DNA of 64,000 bases from Glebionis coronaria (taxonomy: Eukaryota > Streptophyta > Magnoliopsida > Asterales > Asteraceae): assembly GCA_025667525.1 (NCBI GenBank), contig CM046881.1:25307580-25371579 (forward strand). Direction: 5' to 3'. The stretch's first letter is position 1, and the number at the start of each line of letters is the position of its first letter. Shown here piece after piece: positions 15,201 to 28,600 of this stretch. The notes beneath the pieces are model-generated. The model was not told the DNA's origin. It searched no databases and saw nothing but the letters and a program-made list of their open reading frames with translations. The position numbers were made by a program, and so were the translations under genes.

Positions 15201-17178
15201 CGACTAAACCTGATAAATAACTGATGCAAATCGACAATAAACAGCCAAAACATTACCGTTACCGGCTAAAATCATCCAAACATAAGAAAAAACATCTAAT
15301 ATTATTTCTAGTCCATATGGACCACATAGAAACCGGTCAAAATGTTTTCGCCCGGATTCTAGATGGATGAAACACATATATGTATTTTCTTTGTTTAGTT
15401 TTGGTCTTGTTTTACCTAGTATAAAAGTTAGTCAACTATTATTTGAGGTAGTTGAGAATGCACTAGACAAAGAGCATCTCGACGACACATTATAATATAA
15501 AGGTCAAGATATGAGTGTGGTCTAAAAACACGTTGTGTTATTTGACCAAGAAAACAATGATACTGTTTATCCTTCTGAAGCCTACACAAGTGAATAATAT
15601 ACAAAAAAAGGACAAGTATTTTTCGACATTTCATGTAGGAGGATCATGCTTCTGTATTATATGACTCTGAAATATTTGATTCCATATTTGATTCTATTTA
15701 AATAGAGACCCGTCAAGAAATAGAGTGCCAAACATAATCGCTAACATATAAAAACCGATTTAGATTGAAATTATCTGACAACGTGGGCTGCAATAAAATC
15801 GTAATAACATGTGATACATGAATCCGTTTCAAGATCACAACTAAGAAAATGGATCCTTGAAATAAGTATTAATTTTATCTAGGCAAGCATTGGTCAAAAG
15901 CGACTAAACCTGATAAAAAAACTAATGCAAATCGACCATAGACAGCCAAAACATTGCCGTAACCGGCTGAAATCATCCAAACATAAGAAAAAACATCTAA
16001 ATTTATTTCTAGTCCATATGGACCACATAGAAACCCGTCAAAATGTTTTCGCCCGGATTCTAGATGGATGAAACACGTATATGTATTTTCTTTGTTTAAT
16101 TTTGGTCGTGTTTTACCTTGTATAAAAGTTGGTCAGCTAGTATTTGAGGTTGTTGAGAATGCACTAGACAAAGAGCATCTCGACGACACATTATAATATA
16201 AAGGTCAAGATATGAGTGTGGTCTAACAACACGTTGTGTTCTTTTACCAAGAAAACAAAGATATTGTTTATCCTTGTGAAGCCTACACAGGTGAATAATA
16301 TACAAAAAAAGGACAAGTATTTTTTGACATTTCATGTAGGAGGATCATGCTTTTGTATTATATGTCTCTGAAATATTTGATTCCTTATTTTATTCTATTT
16401 AAATTGAGACCCGTCAAGAAATAGAGTGCCAAACATAATCGCTAACATATCAAAACAGATTTAGATTGAAATTATCTGACAAGGTGGGCTGCAACAAAAT
16501 CGTCATAACATGTGATAAATGACTCCGTTTCAAGACCACAACTAAGAAAATGGATCCTTGAAATAAGGAATAATTTTATCTAGGAAAAGATTGGTCAAAA
16601 GCGACTAAACCTGATAAATAACTGATGCAAATCGACAATAAACAGCCAAAACATTACCGTTACCGGCTGAAATCATCCAAACATAAGAAAAAACATCTTT
16701 CTACTCCATATGGACCACATAGAAACCGGTCAAAATGTTTTCGCCCAGATTCTAGATGGATGAAACACATATATGTATTTTCTTTGTTTAGTTTTGGTCT
16801 TGTTTTACCTAGTATAAAAGTTAGTCAGCTAGTATTTGAGGTAGTTGAGAATGCACTAGACAAAGAGCATCTCGACGACACATTATAATATAAAGGTCAA
16901 GATATGAGTGTGGTCTAAAAACACGTTGTGTTATTTGACCAAGAAAACAATGATATTGTTTATCATTCTGAAGCCTACACAAGTGAATAATATACAAAAA
17001 AAGGAAAAGTATTTTTCGACATTTCATGTAGGAGGATCATGCTTCTGTATTATATGACTCTGAAATATTTGATTCCATATTTGATTCTATTTAAATTGAG
17101 ACCCGTCAAGAAATAGAGTGCCAAACATAATCGTTAACATATAAAAACCGATTTAGATTGAAATTATCTAACAATGTG
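12236..17178 (+). repeat. A-B dimeric higher-order repeat, left part
   Basis: From 12236 the monomers alternate strictly A, B, A, B (12236, 12936, 13632, 14331, 15032, 15732, 16433, 17125), giving a period of about 1.4 kb. B monomers at 12936, 14331 and 15732 share private variants (GAATCCGTTTCAAGATCAC, AAGTATTAAT, GGCAAGCATTGG, CCATAGACAGCC). The 16433 monomer is the first with an 8-bp deletion plus G-to-C change (CATCTTTCTACTCC) that marks the A' subtype found mainly beyond the first transposon. Type C does not occur here. Confidence 0.85.
17174..17178. repeat. Target site duplication ATGTG, left copy
   Basis: ATGTG directly precedes the LTR terminus TGTGAGACCC and is repeated at 29703-29707 directly after the other terminus. 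With one copy removed, the flanks join to AACAATGTGGGCTGC, the normal satellite text. Five bp is the usual size for LTR retrotransposons. Confidence 0.93.
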
Positions 17179-20100
17179 TGTGAGACCCCCAAAATCTGAC
17201 ATGGAACAACTAGGTAACGAGGGGGTAACACGTCATAGTACAAGAAACAATGAATTACAGTTGACACAAAGCTGACGTAATAAAAGCATATATATCACAT
17301 CATAAATGATCAGAATTTTAAACATAGGTCCCATAGTTTTATATGCGGAAAGATATATTATTTCATCATGATTTATAACATAAAGTTACCCAAAAGATAT
17401 AATAAATTTCTGACAGTTTATACTAAAACCAGTCTTTTAAAAGTTTCACAGAAATCTCCAAGCTGCGATAATATCCTGCGGGCTCCCATCCAAGCAAAGC
17501 TAAATAATAATACATGAGATTAAACATGTAAAATCGTCAACACAAAGTTGAGTGAAATTCATAGGTTTAGCAGTAAAGGTGTGGAACACAAGCATTCATT
17601 TGTAAAACAAGCAAATAGAGAAAATGGTTATGATCATTAACCATAGTCTGAAACCAATATTATTGCTGTTTAGTTCATGAACCGAAGCTTAACTCAAAGT
17701 AAGTTCCTCTAGGGAGTATTCAGCCTAAATACTCAAGTATAAACAAATGTAAGTGCGTCAAGGTAATCGGGACGGGGATTGTCAATCCCGATGGATCCAC
17801 CCACAACATTCGCGCTTAGCGCAAAGCATACGGGACAATTAACGGTTCATGATCAAGAGAGGAAACTTAAGGCTATTAACTATAAGCAATAATATCTATG
17901 AAAACTGTTGGAAAGCATACAAGTCTGAATAGCATACAAGTTCTGGATAGTATACAGTTTTAAATGGATGTGTTCCACCATGTAAAATCTCACCCCGCAT
18001 TTAGAAACATTGTGCAAGTAAAAGGGGCTATGAACTCACCTTTAGTAAGTAATCACAAGGTAAAAGGGGCTGAGCAAAAAGAAGTCTTCACGGACCTATG
18101 CAATGGTGACGCGTAATAAGAATGCGTTCAATGAAGCAATAACGTTTTAGAAGTGGTGGGACATAGTATGACTAGGTAACTTGCGTGCGATGGCGAGACC
18201 TAAGCTTAAGTTAAAATTTTGACCCAACACCTTGAACCTACTGTAATAACCTAATATCAACCTTGTATGATGGTCCAAGCATTTATGTGTGGGTTGCGAA
18301 CACGTTTAAGACTCGGTTTGAAAAACCAAAACAAGGGGCTGCATTCAGTTTTCTGAAAAAGGCTGAGAAGATTTGGTCATATCTAAAAATCTATAATAGT
18401 ACAGGAGGTGAAATTTCTTGACATGTATAGGTATTTCTCTTACCTTTAAAAGTTGGGAAAGAACAGCCCTAGAACTATTTTCAATCAACGGGAAATGCAC
18501 TTTTAGTGACAGACTATCAAAACAGAAAGTTGTAAACGTCTTTCGTACCTTACGGTAGATTAAGCATAAATCCCAATCGGTAAAAGATTTTGACACGAAA
18601 CCAAAAAGAGAAGTTTTATTATATTTGTAGCTACTGTAAAAAGTCATAAAATCATAAATTAATCCTTTTTACCCAAGTCAATTTACCCACGTTTTAAGCA
18701 TAACATTCAGATTTGACCTAATTTAGTAAAACGACCGTTTCGGACTCATCCGGACACTTCCCGTTTCCATCCAACTCAACACATACTAATCACATCAGTG
18801 GGTATCCATTTTTCAAATAAAACCAAGGTCATATGTTTAAGAAAAATTTGCCATGACCTGTTTGTTTCTGTGGTGATTTCCATACTACAAAAACAACTCC
18901 ATTTAGCTACCTAACCTCAATCAAGCAACACTTAGGCTATACCAAATCGCCACGCAAGTGTCCTAAGTCCTAATATGCCCTAAGTATCTATAATCTCAGT
19001 GTGTTTCACCCAAGGAATTCAAAATTCATGAATAAAAAGAATCAAAGTACTAGTAACATCAAAACTAAAATGCAAGGAGTGACTATACCTTCATAACAAG
19101 TAGGAATTAATCCAAACACGCAAATTAAACAATTCCTCCTCCTTGATCCTTAGAAATTTCGTGGCCCTTAGCCACGTGTTAAGTCAATCATGGTACTCAA
19201 CAATTGAGTAGAAATAATGTAGTGAAACGATCACCGACGATATGGATGCCCGGGGAAAACACGAAAACTGCAACCTATCACAATAAGGCACGCGTTAAGA
19301 CTCGAACTCAATATCGATATATATACCAAATATAACATGACTCAAATGTTTTCAAAGTATACACGTTTCAAAACCATTGACACAAATCAAATGAATTCAT
19401 ACTACCCATTTATCCAACGTTACTCGTTAAAACACTTAAACACTTGAAAATGACTCGTCATACGACGCCAAGTCAACGCAAGTCAAACTATCCTTTACCC
19501 TTATTTGGACCAGTAGCTAAGTCATTTATATAATGACTAAGCACTTGAGTAAGTCACCATGTCCGATGGTGAACACTCAAATTCACGCAACACAAGCATT
19601 GAACTACGTGTCTAAAATAAAAATCAGCAAGTACACCCCGAATGTACAAACCGATCTACCCTATCTAGACTTGTCCGTTTTACATGAAAATTGGTGTCAA
19701 GGTCACTTATAACCTGTATAAGACCTCACCAAAATTTGAGCCAAAGTTCACACTTTAAAATCCATCAGCTCGACGCTTTACTCGACTCCAAATTTTAGGA
19801 CAGATTTGTACACTTGTTTTGTAAAACCGTTTGGACCACTTTAAAAGTACTAACCCGACAATCCGTCTTTTGAAACCACTACTAGACTCATCAAACTCAG
19901 TTTGTAAACTTTGAAAATCAGTAGTATCAACTATCTAACCAAGCCTAAAGTCCCCGAGATTCGTCCCAAAATCAGCCACAATTTCGGATTGTGCCGACTT
20001 GCGTCTCCCGGTACACGAAAAACTAAAACTAGCATAACTTTTGACTCGTAATGAGTTATAAGCTCTATCTTATACCAAAACGATCGTCTCGGAAAACTCT

Positions 20101-21210
20101 ACAACAATTTCAAATAATCTCAGTCTTTCACAGACCTTAAACCCACGAAACATACTGTTTAAGGCTGCTGTCCCAAATTGCCTTTCTAGAAAACATGTCA
20201 AATCAATTTTTCACTCAAAACCAATCATTCCCATACCCCTAGGATCACTATACTATCATACCCATCAACCAAACACTCCTAAAAACACTTGTATGAAAAA
20301 TCTAACAAAAATAAAAGATTAAAAACAAGACTTTTAAGGATCAAAACATGATAAACTTACCAAAAGCAACACATACATGATGATTAACTCATCATATAAC
20401 CATGAAATTTTAAAGTCTTTAAAACCTTGATGCATGTACAAGATTTTGGTATCAAAAGAACCACAATTGAATTACAAGGTGTGGTCTAATTTTTGTTTTG
20501 GATGAATCATGATGGATGGTGGTGGTTGATGGTGGTGAAGGTGGTGGCATAAATGAGAGGTGGGAGGAGAGTGTGTTTTTTTTTTTGCTAGATGTGTGTT
20601 TGAGTGGAGAAAGATGAAAAGAAAATGTTTATATAGTGGTAGTAAGTGGAAGGACTAGTTTTGTAAACTTTAAAACTTGTGGACTTAAAAACAATTAATA
20701 GTTTTAAAAGGTAGAAAATGGTTATTGGTAAATATTAAAAACATTTACGGGGCTCGGGTTTCGTAAAAATACTTTTTCGAAAGTTACAATGCATCATAAA
20801 AATGATTATATGATTCCCCGACACGACTTAATACGTAATTAAAACTAAATCGTCGAAAATATTAATTATCGAAACAATCGATAAATAAACGTAATATTTT
20901 GGGCATCCATCGGTATCGCGATCACTAGGAATTCTCGTTGTACAATGATTTTTAAATAAACTCGTTTTAAAACGCACGCGGGTGATTTTAAATCAAAAAA
21001 ATTTTGATTTAAATTAAATATGGAAAAATAAAATAAAAATTTTATAATTCCATATGAAACATTGTCAATGAACAAAATAATACTTAAAAGTATAATTTAA
21101 AAATATCAGGATTTACATATAAAGTATTCAAGAAAACGTAATACGTTGAAAAATTCAAAAAGCACGAATAAAAAGAATAAAATAATGCTGGAAAAGTACG
21201 GGTTCTCACA
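17179..21210 (-). repeat. 3' LTR of the LARD-type element
   Basis: It starts TGTGAGACCCC and ends GGGTTCTCACA, and is nearly identical over its whole length to 25673-29702. In element orientation this is the downstream LTR, next to the polypurine tract. It includes a G-rich GGTGGT tract near 20510-20550, a T-run near 20577-20586 and a TATA-like block at 20628-20638 (CTATATAAAC on the minus strand). A frame of 100 codons at 18345-18647 occurs in both LTRs with few changes. I do not recognise it, and it probably reflects LTR conservation rather than a protein. Confidence 0.93.
20628..20638 (-). promoter_or_regulatory. TATA-like block in the downstream LTR
   Basis: The minus strand reads ACTATATAAAC about 570 bp inside the LTR end, followed by a CT-rich and CA-rich stretch as in plant retrotransposon leaders. 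The matching block in the upstream LTR is at 29120-29130. This copy could drive readthrough into the satellite to the left. Confidence 0.4.
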
Positions 21211-21226
21211 GTCTTCCCCCCTAAAG
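21211..21226 (-). promoter_or_regulatory. Polypurine tract of the LARD-type element
   Basis: On the minus strand the last bases before the 3' LTR read TTTAGGGGGGAAGAC. A purine run directly upstream of the 3' LTR is the expected primer for plus-strand DNA synthesis. Its position agrees with the orientation deduced from the primer binding site. Confidence 0.8.
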
Positions 21227-21247
21227 GAACTCTGGTCCCCAGAGTTC
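21227..21247 (-). other. 9-bp stem-loop next to the polypurine tract
   Basis: GAACTCTGG (21227-21235) and CCAGAGTTC (21239-21247) are perfect inverted repeats around a 3-nt loop. The hairpin abuts the polypurine tract on its upstream side in element orientation. It could be a structural RNA signal of this otherwise non-coding element; a role is inference. Confidence 0.6.
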
Positions 21248-24200
21248 TCCTGAAAACAGTAGAAGATGCAAACAAGAGGAGGTACAAAGTGTAGAACAAA
21301 ATTCATTGCATCCCAGGTAAACTTCCGTACCATGACGAATCTTTACGGTTAGAATTCACTATGATTCAGTTTCTTAACTCCTTTTCGTATAACTTTTCAG
21401 TCTTGGATTAGGATAACGATCTTTCAATACGGAGATACATCGAGAGATAGAGTTGTTGGAAATACGTGCGATAAACTAACAAGAATGAACACAAGAATCG
21501 CTTAAACAGGCAAAGTGCGATAAAATGAACCAAGATTGTAAATCAACAAGGGGTCGCAAATCGTGCAACTGTAAAACGTGACAATCTTAAAACGTAAATA
21601 ATCCAGTCATAAGCGAAATAGAAGGGAGAAGAAAATGAATAACATATGATCATTTAAAATACAAGTTGTCTCAGTCAGTTGTCTAGCATTTTGGGATTAC
21701 TTTAAAAACTCAGTTTAAATATTTTCTTAAATAAAAGAAAATTTTACCAGATGTAGTGATTTAAAAATCAAACTCTATATTTAGGGAGTAAGCTGTTGCT
21801 ATATCTTTTTCTTGATCAGGATTTTCAAAGCAAAAGTAGAACAGTTCAAGATAGTTATCCTGATCGGCTTAAGAACTTTTGGATGACTGCATTAAATTAA
21901 CGCTAAAACTCGGGTTTATCGTCACCATTAGAGAAAATTCAGATTTTTTTTCCAAGTTATTTTGAATCATTGTTAGAAATTATAAATTAATTTAAATAAT
22001 TTCATTAAGTTGACAATAAAGTATGATATAATCAAATACTTTAAAAGATACAGCTTGATATCCTTTGAAACATTAGGTAAATTTACCAAAGAGGATATAT
22101 AGATCCGATACTTAACTTGAAACAGTTATTTTGGTAATTTAAACATTTGATAAAATGTATAAAATGTTCTTAAAAATTAATAATAATTCTTTTTTTTTAG
22201 AAATTAAAGAAAGTGTTTAAGATATCAAACGATAAACATGTAACAGTTTCTGGTTTTCAAAAGGTGACAAGACAGCAACGAATGTGAATCATATAAAGGT
22301 CAACAATCTGTATGCGAGCAATATACAAAGGAATAAGACGGAAGTCGTATCAATTCTTAACAAACGTGGTAGAATAGTCACGTCAATAATAAAAATAATA
22401 AGAAACAAGGATTATAGCAAGATTAATTCACGAGTGCAGTTGGCGTCACCAATAACGGCTTATTAAGTTATCGGTGGTCGAAATACGATCGAAAGGGAAA
22501 AGCCACACAACGAATTTTCGAATCAAAGAAAATTCTTAAGAAGTTAATTGAGATAAGTTCCAGTAAGATGAACAACATTAGCAATGAAAGGCGAAATCAA
22601 CACATGATTCATACAAATGAAATTTCAAGACGATAGTATCTTAACACATATAATGGCAATTACACGTAATCATCGTTCACGTCCAGTCATAAATCACTAA
22701 TCGCATCCAGAGACGTTTCGAAGGTCTACCAAAATAGATAGAGATGGTCAATCGATGTAGGAGCATAGCAACGTTGAAACTTTCAAGTCGGGTATCAATG
22801 GTAAGAATTTAGGCAAATGGTAACGAAAATTGTATCATGAGGATGATGAGGTAACAAGTAAAGCAAGGATCATTGAGTAAAGAAATCTGTGCTTGAGGCA
22901 TGTATTTTGTTCAAGAAAGGATAAGGGTTCATAGGTGTATGTCGCGAACTGTTGTTACTCGCACAAGAAGTAAAAGTTTTCAAAACTTATATTTATCTAA
23001 CTTTTTAAGAAGCATAATTAAAAAGTTGATTCTTGGTTAAATATTTAAGGTGACTGCTATTTGGCCTTGCATGGCCCCTTCTAAATTAGGCATAGGTGAT
23101 CAGGCCATGCATAATTCAGGACTAGCAATGCGATGCTCAGCTTCGTCAACCAATATTACATATCATATGATTTAAAATATGCATATAATGCCATTTGTAA
23201 AAACAGAAATCAAAATGGTTTATGAAACTATTTGCTAATAAGTTACTGGCTAACTATTTTAAATCGACAATTCGTATAGTTACAAGGGTTCTTTATAAGA
23301 CCGTATTAGAACAATTTGTGAAAATACATTGTAAAATTAATATAAGTTAATTTTATAAGATAGCATTTAATTATTTAAGAAAGCCCAAATGAAACCTTTT
23401 TTTTAAAATGGTTTGTAAACCAGACCAGTTTGAGTTGTATGGTAACATGACAATAGTTTATAAAGTAGCGAGTGAGTTACAAGAGGGAAGTAAGGAGTAG
23501 TTCAATACAGCCAATAAAATGGTTACAAGGTGATTAGGTTTCAAGAGGTTTAACCGAAATCGTCAGGAGACACGTGTCAAGATGATAACAAACGATATGA
23601 AAGAAAGATCTTCAAATCTCGGTCCAAATCAGTGGTACGATAGAAGCAAAGAAATACAATGGAATGACAAATAAGTCATAAATAAAAGAAGGAATAAGGA
23701 ATCCGTATGTGCACATCGTAATTTATTTGACAAAAATATACTTTTAAGAAAGTAGGGTATCAGTTAAAAAATAGTACAATCACACTGAAAAGTTTCTATA
23801 TTGGGAAGTTACCGAATTTCAAAAGTTCAAGATCTATGTACATGTATGACCGAACACAAAGTTACTATTTTATACTTATTCAAACGCAATCCTTGTTTTT
23901 AGTTTGCAAAATATCATTAGTTAAAGTTTTACGAGCTCAACGAACTCAAAAACGCTTCAATCCATGTTTTTAACTTTTATTAGTTTTGACCTTTGGGTTT
24001 GATTAGACCAATTAACTCACTAAACGATATTCTAAGACTCAAAGTCTAATGCATTTCGATGTAAAACAATGTTTTGAACAACTTTCTAGTTTTACCCGAG
24101 ACTTGAAACGGAATAAAAATGGACGAAAATGCCCTAGCATTAAATCTGTTAACAAAATGATATTTAAGCATTATTCAGAAATTAACTTCTTAGATTTTAC

Positions 24201-25651
24201 AATCTCAAATGAGCGTAACTTGCTCGATTTTAAAATTTAATGGTCAAATTTTATGTCCTAAACGGACGTCTCAACATGTAGAAATATATATATTTTTATG
24301 TCTAAAGTTATAAAAATATTTTCTCGACACTGTTAAACTTCCTGTAAAGTTTCTGTACAAAGTATATTTTTCGACACAGCTTGAAATTAAATCCAAATTT
24401 CATGATAACTCAAAATTAATGTACACATAGGACTTGTGGATTCCATAAAGACGAAAGAAGGTAAACTGTATAATTAGTCATGTAAAGAAAACACAGTATA
24501 GAAATGGTTCAAGAATGCCAACGATAATCGGAGACATAAAAAAAACGACGCATATCATCCGTGTCTTCGGCTGCAAGATGCAATGCAGAAAGGTCTCTTG
24601 GTGGCATGATTTCCAAAATCACAAGATATATCGAGAAAGAAACGGGACAATAACAAGTGGCATTCCTGGAGCAAAGAGGTTCAATGAAAAGGGAGGATAT
24701 AAGTAGGATCGTATTCCAAACGATCATCACATAATAAATGATGATTATGTGTTCAAGGTACAACGGATGTTCTAAGTTGAAATCGAAACGTAGAATGGTC
24801 AATGAAGTAAGATGTAATCCATGTACAAGTGTCGCGTAAAACGGTGGCGTAAAGGTAAATCAAGATTATGAAAACCCACAATATTATTCAGCACTGATTC
24901 AACGAATTCTTCGAGATGTGAGACTCACACGATGTCCTTTAGTCTTTCTGGGAGACACATTGAGCTACACAATGGTCTATAGACTAGACATTCAATTATG
25001 AATGGTCAGAAAGAAAATCTGCGTATCTAAGTAGATATTTTAAGGGAAATAAACAATGAAAGCAACACACACGGTGGTAGAATGAAAATCAGAAGTTCAT
25101 CGAAAACAACACTTATTCAATCCCGAACAATGGTATCGCGATAGTATGCACAACATGTATCAACGAGTCAAGAAAAACAGACGGTTCAAACCGAACGAGC
25201 ATATAAATTCAGTCGTATCACGCATAAATGAAATAGCAATAGTACTCAGAAAAATGAGTATGAAAAGTCGGTAGCATACGCGCTCTGAATACAAGTATGT
25301 AACGTCATAACGATATAATATCATTGCAATAAGATCAATTCACAAGAACAAGAATTCAAGAAATACAGTATAGGCAGATGTAATCACAGTAACATTCAAT
25401 GATAATTCATGAAGCACATAGGCTTTGAAAAGACATAGTAATTATCGTCATTAGCGTAAAGTAATATTTCAAAATGTAATCAAGAGATGAAATACTACAA
25501 CGATAAATAAAAGTAAATAATAAGGATTAGAGAGTTACCCGCGAAGATATCGAACAGCAATGGCAAATTCTGTGTTTGACACTTAGAAACAATAAAATAT
25601 TTGAACATTCGGTTATAGACTAAGTTTTGAAAAACCACTCAGTTCCCTATA

Positions 25652-25669
25652 ACCATCGCTCTGATACCA
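25652..25669 (-). promoter_or_regulatory. Primer binding site, initiator tRNA-Met
   Basis: The minus strand reads TGGTATCAGAGCGATGGT, starting 3 nt after the 5' LTR. The first 12 nt are the standard plant site complementary to the 3' end of initiator tRNA-Met, the common primer of plant Copia and Gypsy elements. It fixes the element's orientation as minus. Confidence 0.88.
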
Positions 25670-25672
25670 ATC

Positions 25673-28600
25673 TGTGAGACCCCCAAAATCTGACATGGAA
25701 CAACTAGGTAACGAGGGGGTAACACGTCATAGTACAAGAAACAATGAATTACAGTTGACACAAAGCTGACGTAATAAAAGCATATATATCACATCATAAA
25801 TGATCAGAGTTTTAAACATAGGTCCCATAGTTTTATATGCGGAAAGATATATTATTTCATCATGATTTATAACATAAAGTTACCCAAAAGATATAATAAA
25901 TTTCTGACAGTTTATACTAAAACCAGTCTTTTAAAAGTATCACAGAAATCTCCAAGCTGCGATAATATCCTGCGGGCTCCCATCCAAGCAAAGCTAAATA
26001 ATAATACCTGAGATTAAACATGTAAAATCGTCAACACAAAGTTGAGTGAAATTCATAGGTTTAGCAGTAAAGGTGTGGAACACAAGCATTCATTTGTAAA
26101 ACAAGCAAATAGAGAAAATGGTTATGATCATTAACCATAGTCTGAAACCAATATTATTGCTGTTTAGTTCATGAACCGAAGCTTAACTCAAAGTAAGTTC
26201 CTCTAGGGAGTATTCAGCCTAAATACTCAAGTATAAACAAATGTAAGTGCGTCAAGGTAATCGGGACGGGGATTGTCAATCCCGATGGATCCACCCACAA
26301 CATTCGCGCTTAGCGCAAAGCATACGGGACAATTAACGGTTCATGATCAAGAGAGGAAACTTAAGGCTATTAACTATAAGCAATAATATCTATGAAAACT
26401 GTTGGAAAGCATACAAGTCTGAATAGCATACAAGTTCTGGATAGTATACAGTTTTAAATGGATGTGTTCCACCATGTAAAATCTCACCCCGCATTTAGAA
26501 ACATTGTGCAAGTAAAAGGGGCTATGAACTCACCTTTAGTAAGTAATCACAAGGTAAAAGGGGATGAGCAAAAAGAAGACTTCACGGACCTATGCAATGG
26601 TGACGCGTAATAAGAATGCGTTCAATGAAGCAATAACGTTTTAGAAGTGGTGGGACATAGTATGACTAGGTAACTTGCGTGTGATGGCGAGACCTAAGCT
26701 TAAGTTAAAATTTTGACCCAACACCTTGAACCTACTGTAATAACCTAATATCAACCTTGTATGATGGTCCAAGCATTTATGTGTGGGTTCCGAACACGTT
26801 TAAGACTCGGTTTGAAAAACCAAAACAAGGGACTGCATTCAGTTTTCTGAAAAAGGCTGAGAAGATTTGGTCATATCTAAAAATCTATAATAGTACAGGA
26901 GGTGAAATTTCTTGACATGTATAGGTATTTCTCTTACCTTTAAAAGTTGGGAAAGAACAGCCCTAGAACTATTTTCAATCAACGGGAAATGCACTTTTAG
27001 TGACAGACTATCAAAACAGAAAGTTGTAAACGTCTTTCGTACCTTACGGTAGATTAAGAATAAATCCCAATCGGTAAAAGATTTTGACACGAAACCAAAA
27101 AGAGAAGTTTTATTATATTTGTATATACTGTAAAAAGTCATAAAATCATAAATTAATCCTTTTTACCCAAGTCAATTTACCCACGTTTTAAGCATAACAT
27201 TCAGATTTGACCTAGTTTAGTAAAACGACCGTTTCGGACTCATCCGGACACTTCCCGTTTCCATCCAACTCAACACATACTAATCACATCAGTGGGTATC
27301 CATTTTTCAAATAAAACCAAGGTCATATGTTTAAGAAAAATTTGCCATGACCTGTTTGTTTCTGTGGTGATTTCCATACTACAAAAACAACTCCATTTAG
27401 CTACCTAACCTCAATCAAGCAACACTTAGGCTATACCAAATCGCCACGAAAGTGTCCTAAGTCCTAATATGCACTAAGTATCTATAATCTCAGTGGGTTT
27501 CACCCAAGGAATTAAAAATTCATGAATAAAAAGAATCAAAGTACAAGTAACATCAAAACTAAAATGCAAGGAGTGACTATACCTTCATAACAAGTAGGAA
27601 TTAATCCAAACACGCAAATTAAACAATTCCTCCTCCTTGATCCTTAGAAATTTCGTGGCCCTTAGCCACGTGTTAAGTCAATCATGGTACTCAACAATTG
27701 AGTAGAAATAATGTAGTGAAACGATCACCGACGATATGGATGCCCGGGGAAAACACGAAAACTGCAACCTATCACAATAAGGCGCGCGTTAAGACTCGAA
27801 CTCAATATCGATATATATACCAAATATAACATGACTCAAATGTTTTCAAAGTATACACGTTTCAAAACCATTGACACAAATCAAATGAATTCATACTACC
27901 CATTTATCCAACGTTACTCGTTAAAACACTTAAACACTTGAAAATGACTCGTCATACGACGCCAAGTCAACGCAAGTCAAACTATCCTTTACCCTTATTT
28001 GGACCAGTAGCTAAGTCATTTATATAATGACTAAGCACTTGAGTAAGTCACCATGTCCGATGGTGAACACTCAAACTCACGCAACACAAGCATTGAACTA
28101 CGTGTCCAAAATAAAAATCAGCAAGTACACCCCGAATGTACACACCGATCTACCCTATCTAGACTTGTCCGTTTTACATGAAAATTGGTGTCAAGGTCAC
28201 TTATAACCTGTATAAGACCTCACCAAAATTTGAGCCAAAGTTCACACTTTAAAATCCATCAGCTCGACGCTTTACTCGACTCCAAATTTTAGGACAGATT
28301 TGTACACTTGTTTTGTAAAACCGTTTGGACCACTTTAAAAGTACTAACCCGACAATCCGTCTTTTGAAACCACTACTAGACTCATCAAACTCAGTTTGTA
28401 AACTTTGAAAATCAGTAGTATCAACTATCTAACCAAGCCTAAAGTCCCCGAGATTCGTCCCAAAATCAGCCACAATTTCGGATTGTGCCGACTTGCGTCT
28501 CCCGGTACACGAAAAACTAAAACTAGCATAACTTTTGACTCGTAATGAGTTATAAGCTCTATCTTATACCAAAACGATCGTCTCGGAAAACTCTACAACA

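Larger units (their letters stand above)
1..17178 (+). repeat. Satellite array segment 1, ~700-bp tandem monomer
   Basis: Head-to-tail monomers start at each ACATAATCGC: 1, 1122, 1822, 2519, 3216, 3916, 4614, 5311, 6010, 6711, 7411, 8100, 8797, 9495, 10194, 10841, 11541, 12236, 12936, 13632, 14331, 15032, 15732, 16433 and 17125. The last is cut at 17178 by an LTR element. Normal spacing is 689-701 bp. The unit is AT-rich and shows no gene. Type A has AAAGTTAGTC and GAGGTAGTTGAG. Type B has AAAGTTGGTC and GAGGTTGTTGAG or GAGGTTTTTGAG. Type C has GTTTAGAAGGCAC and GTGTGTAAAAACACG. The order from position 1 is C/A fusion, B, C, C, A, B, C, B, A, B, B, C, A, B, C, A, C, then A-B alternation from 12236. 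Short frames of 60-75 codons recur on both strands only because the monomers are similar. I infer heterochromatic (pericentromeric, subtelomeric or knob) DNA; the sequence does not say which. Confidence 0.97.
21211..25672 (-). other. Internal region of the LARD-type element, non-coding
   Basis: This is 4.46 kb of AT-rich sequence between the LTRs. I checked for zinc knuckles, the FIDD/YVDD reverse-transcriptase box, RNase H and the integrase D,D35E pattern, and saw none. The longest frames are a 97-codon minus frame (24509-24802), whose C-terminal part begins MPPRD like many Gypsy gag starts but soon stops, and plus frames of 60-63 codons at 22284, 24049 and 24515; none is recognisable. The region probably carries only packaging, dimerisation and priming signals. 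Close to the right end lie the primer site and to the left end the polypurine tract with a hairpin. Confidence 0.8.

Noticed and set aside
1..17178. Altered genetic code (TAA read as Gln) in the monomer frame
   Set aside because: The neighbouring transposon uses standard code, and decay of a fossil frame explains the recurring TAA triplets.
18345..18647. 100-codon minus frame, repeated at 26839-27141
   Set aside because: Both copies lie at the same place in the two LTRs of one element; conservation follows from recent LTR duplication. No recognisable domain.
24509..24802. 97-codon minus frame in the LARD-type centre with an internal MPPRD
   Set aside because: MPPRD resembles gag starts, but the frame ends about 30 codons later and shows no other gag feature.
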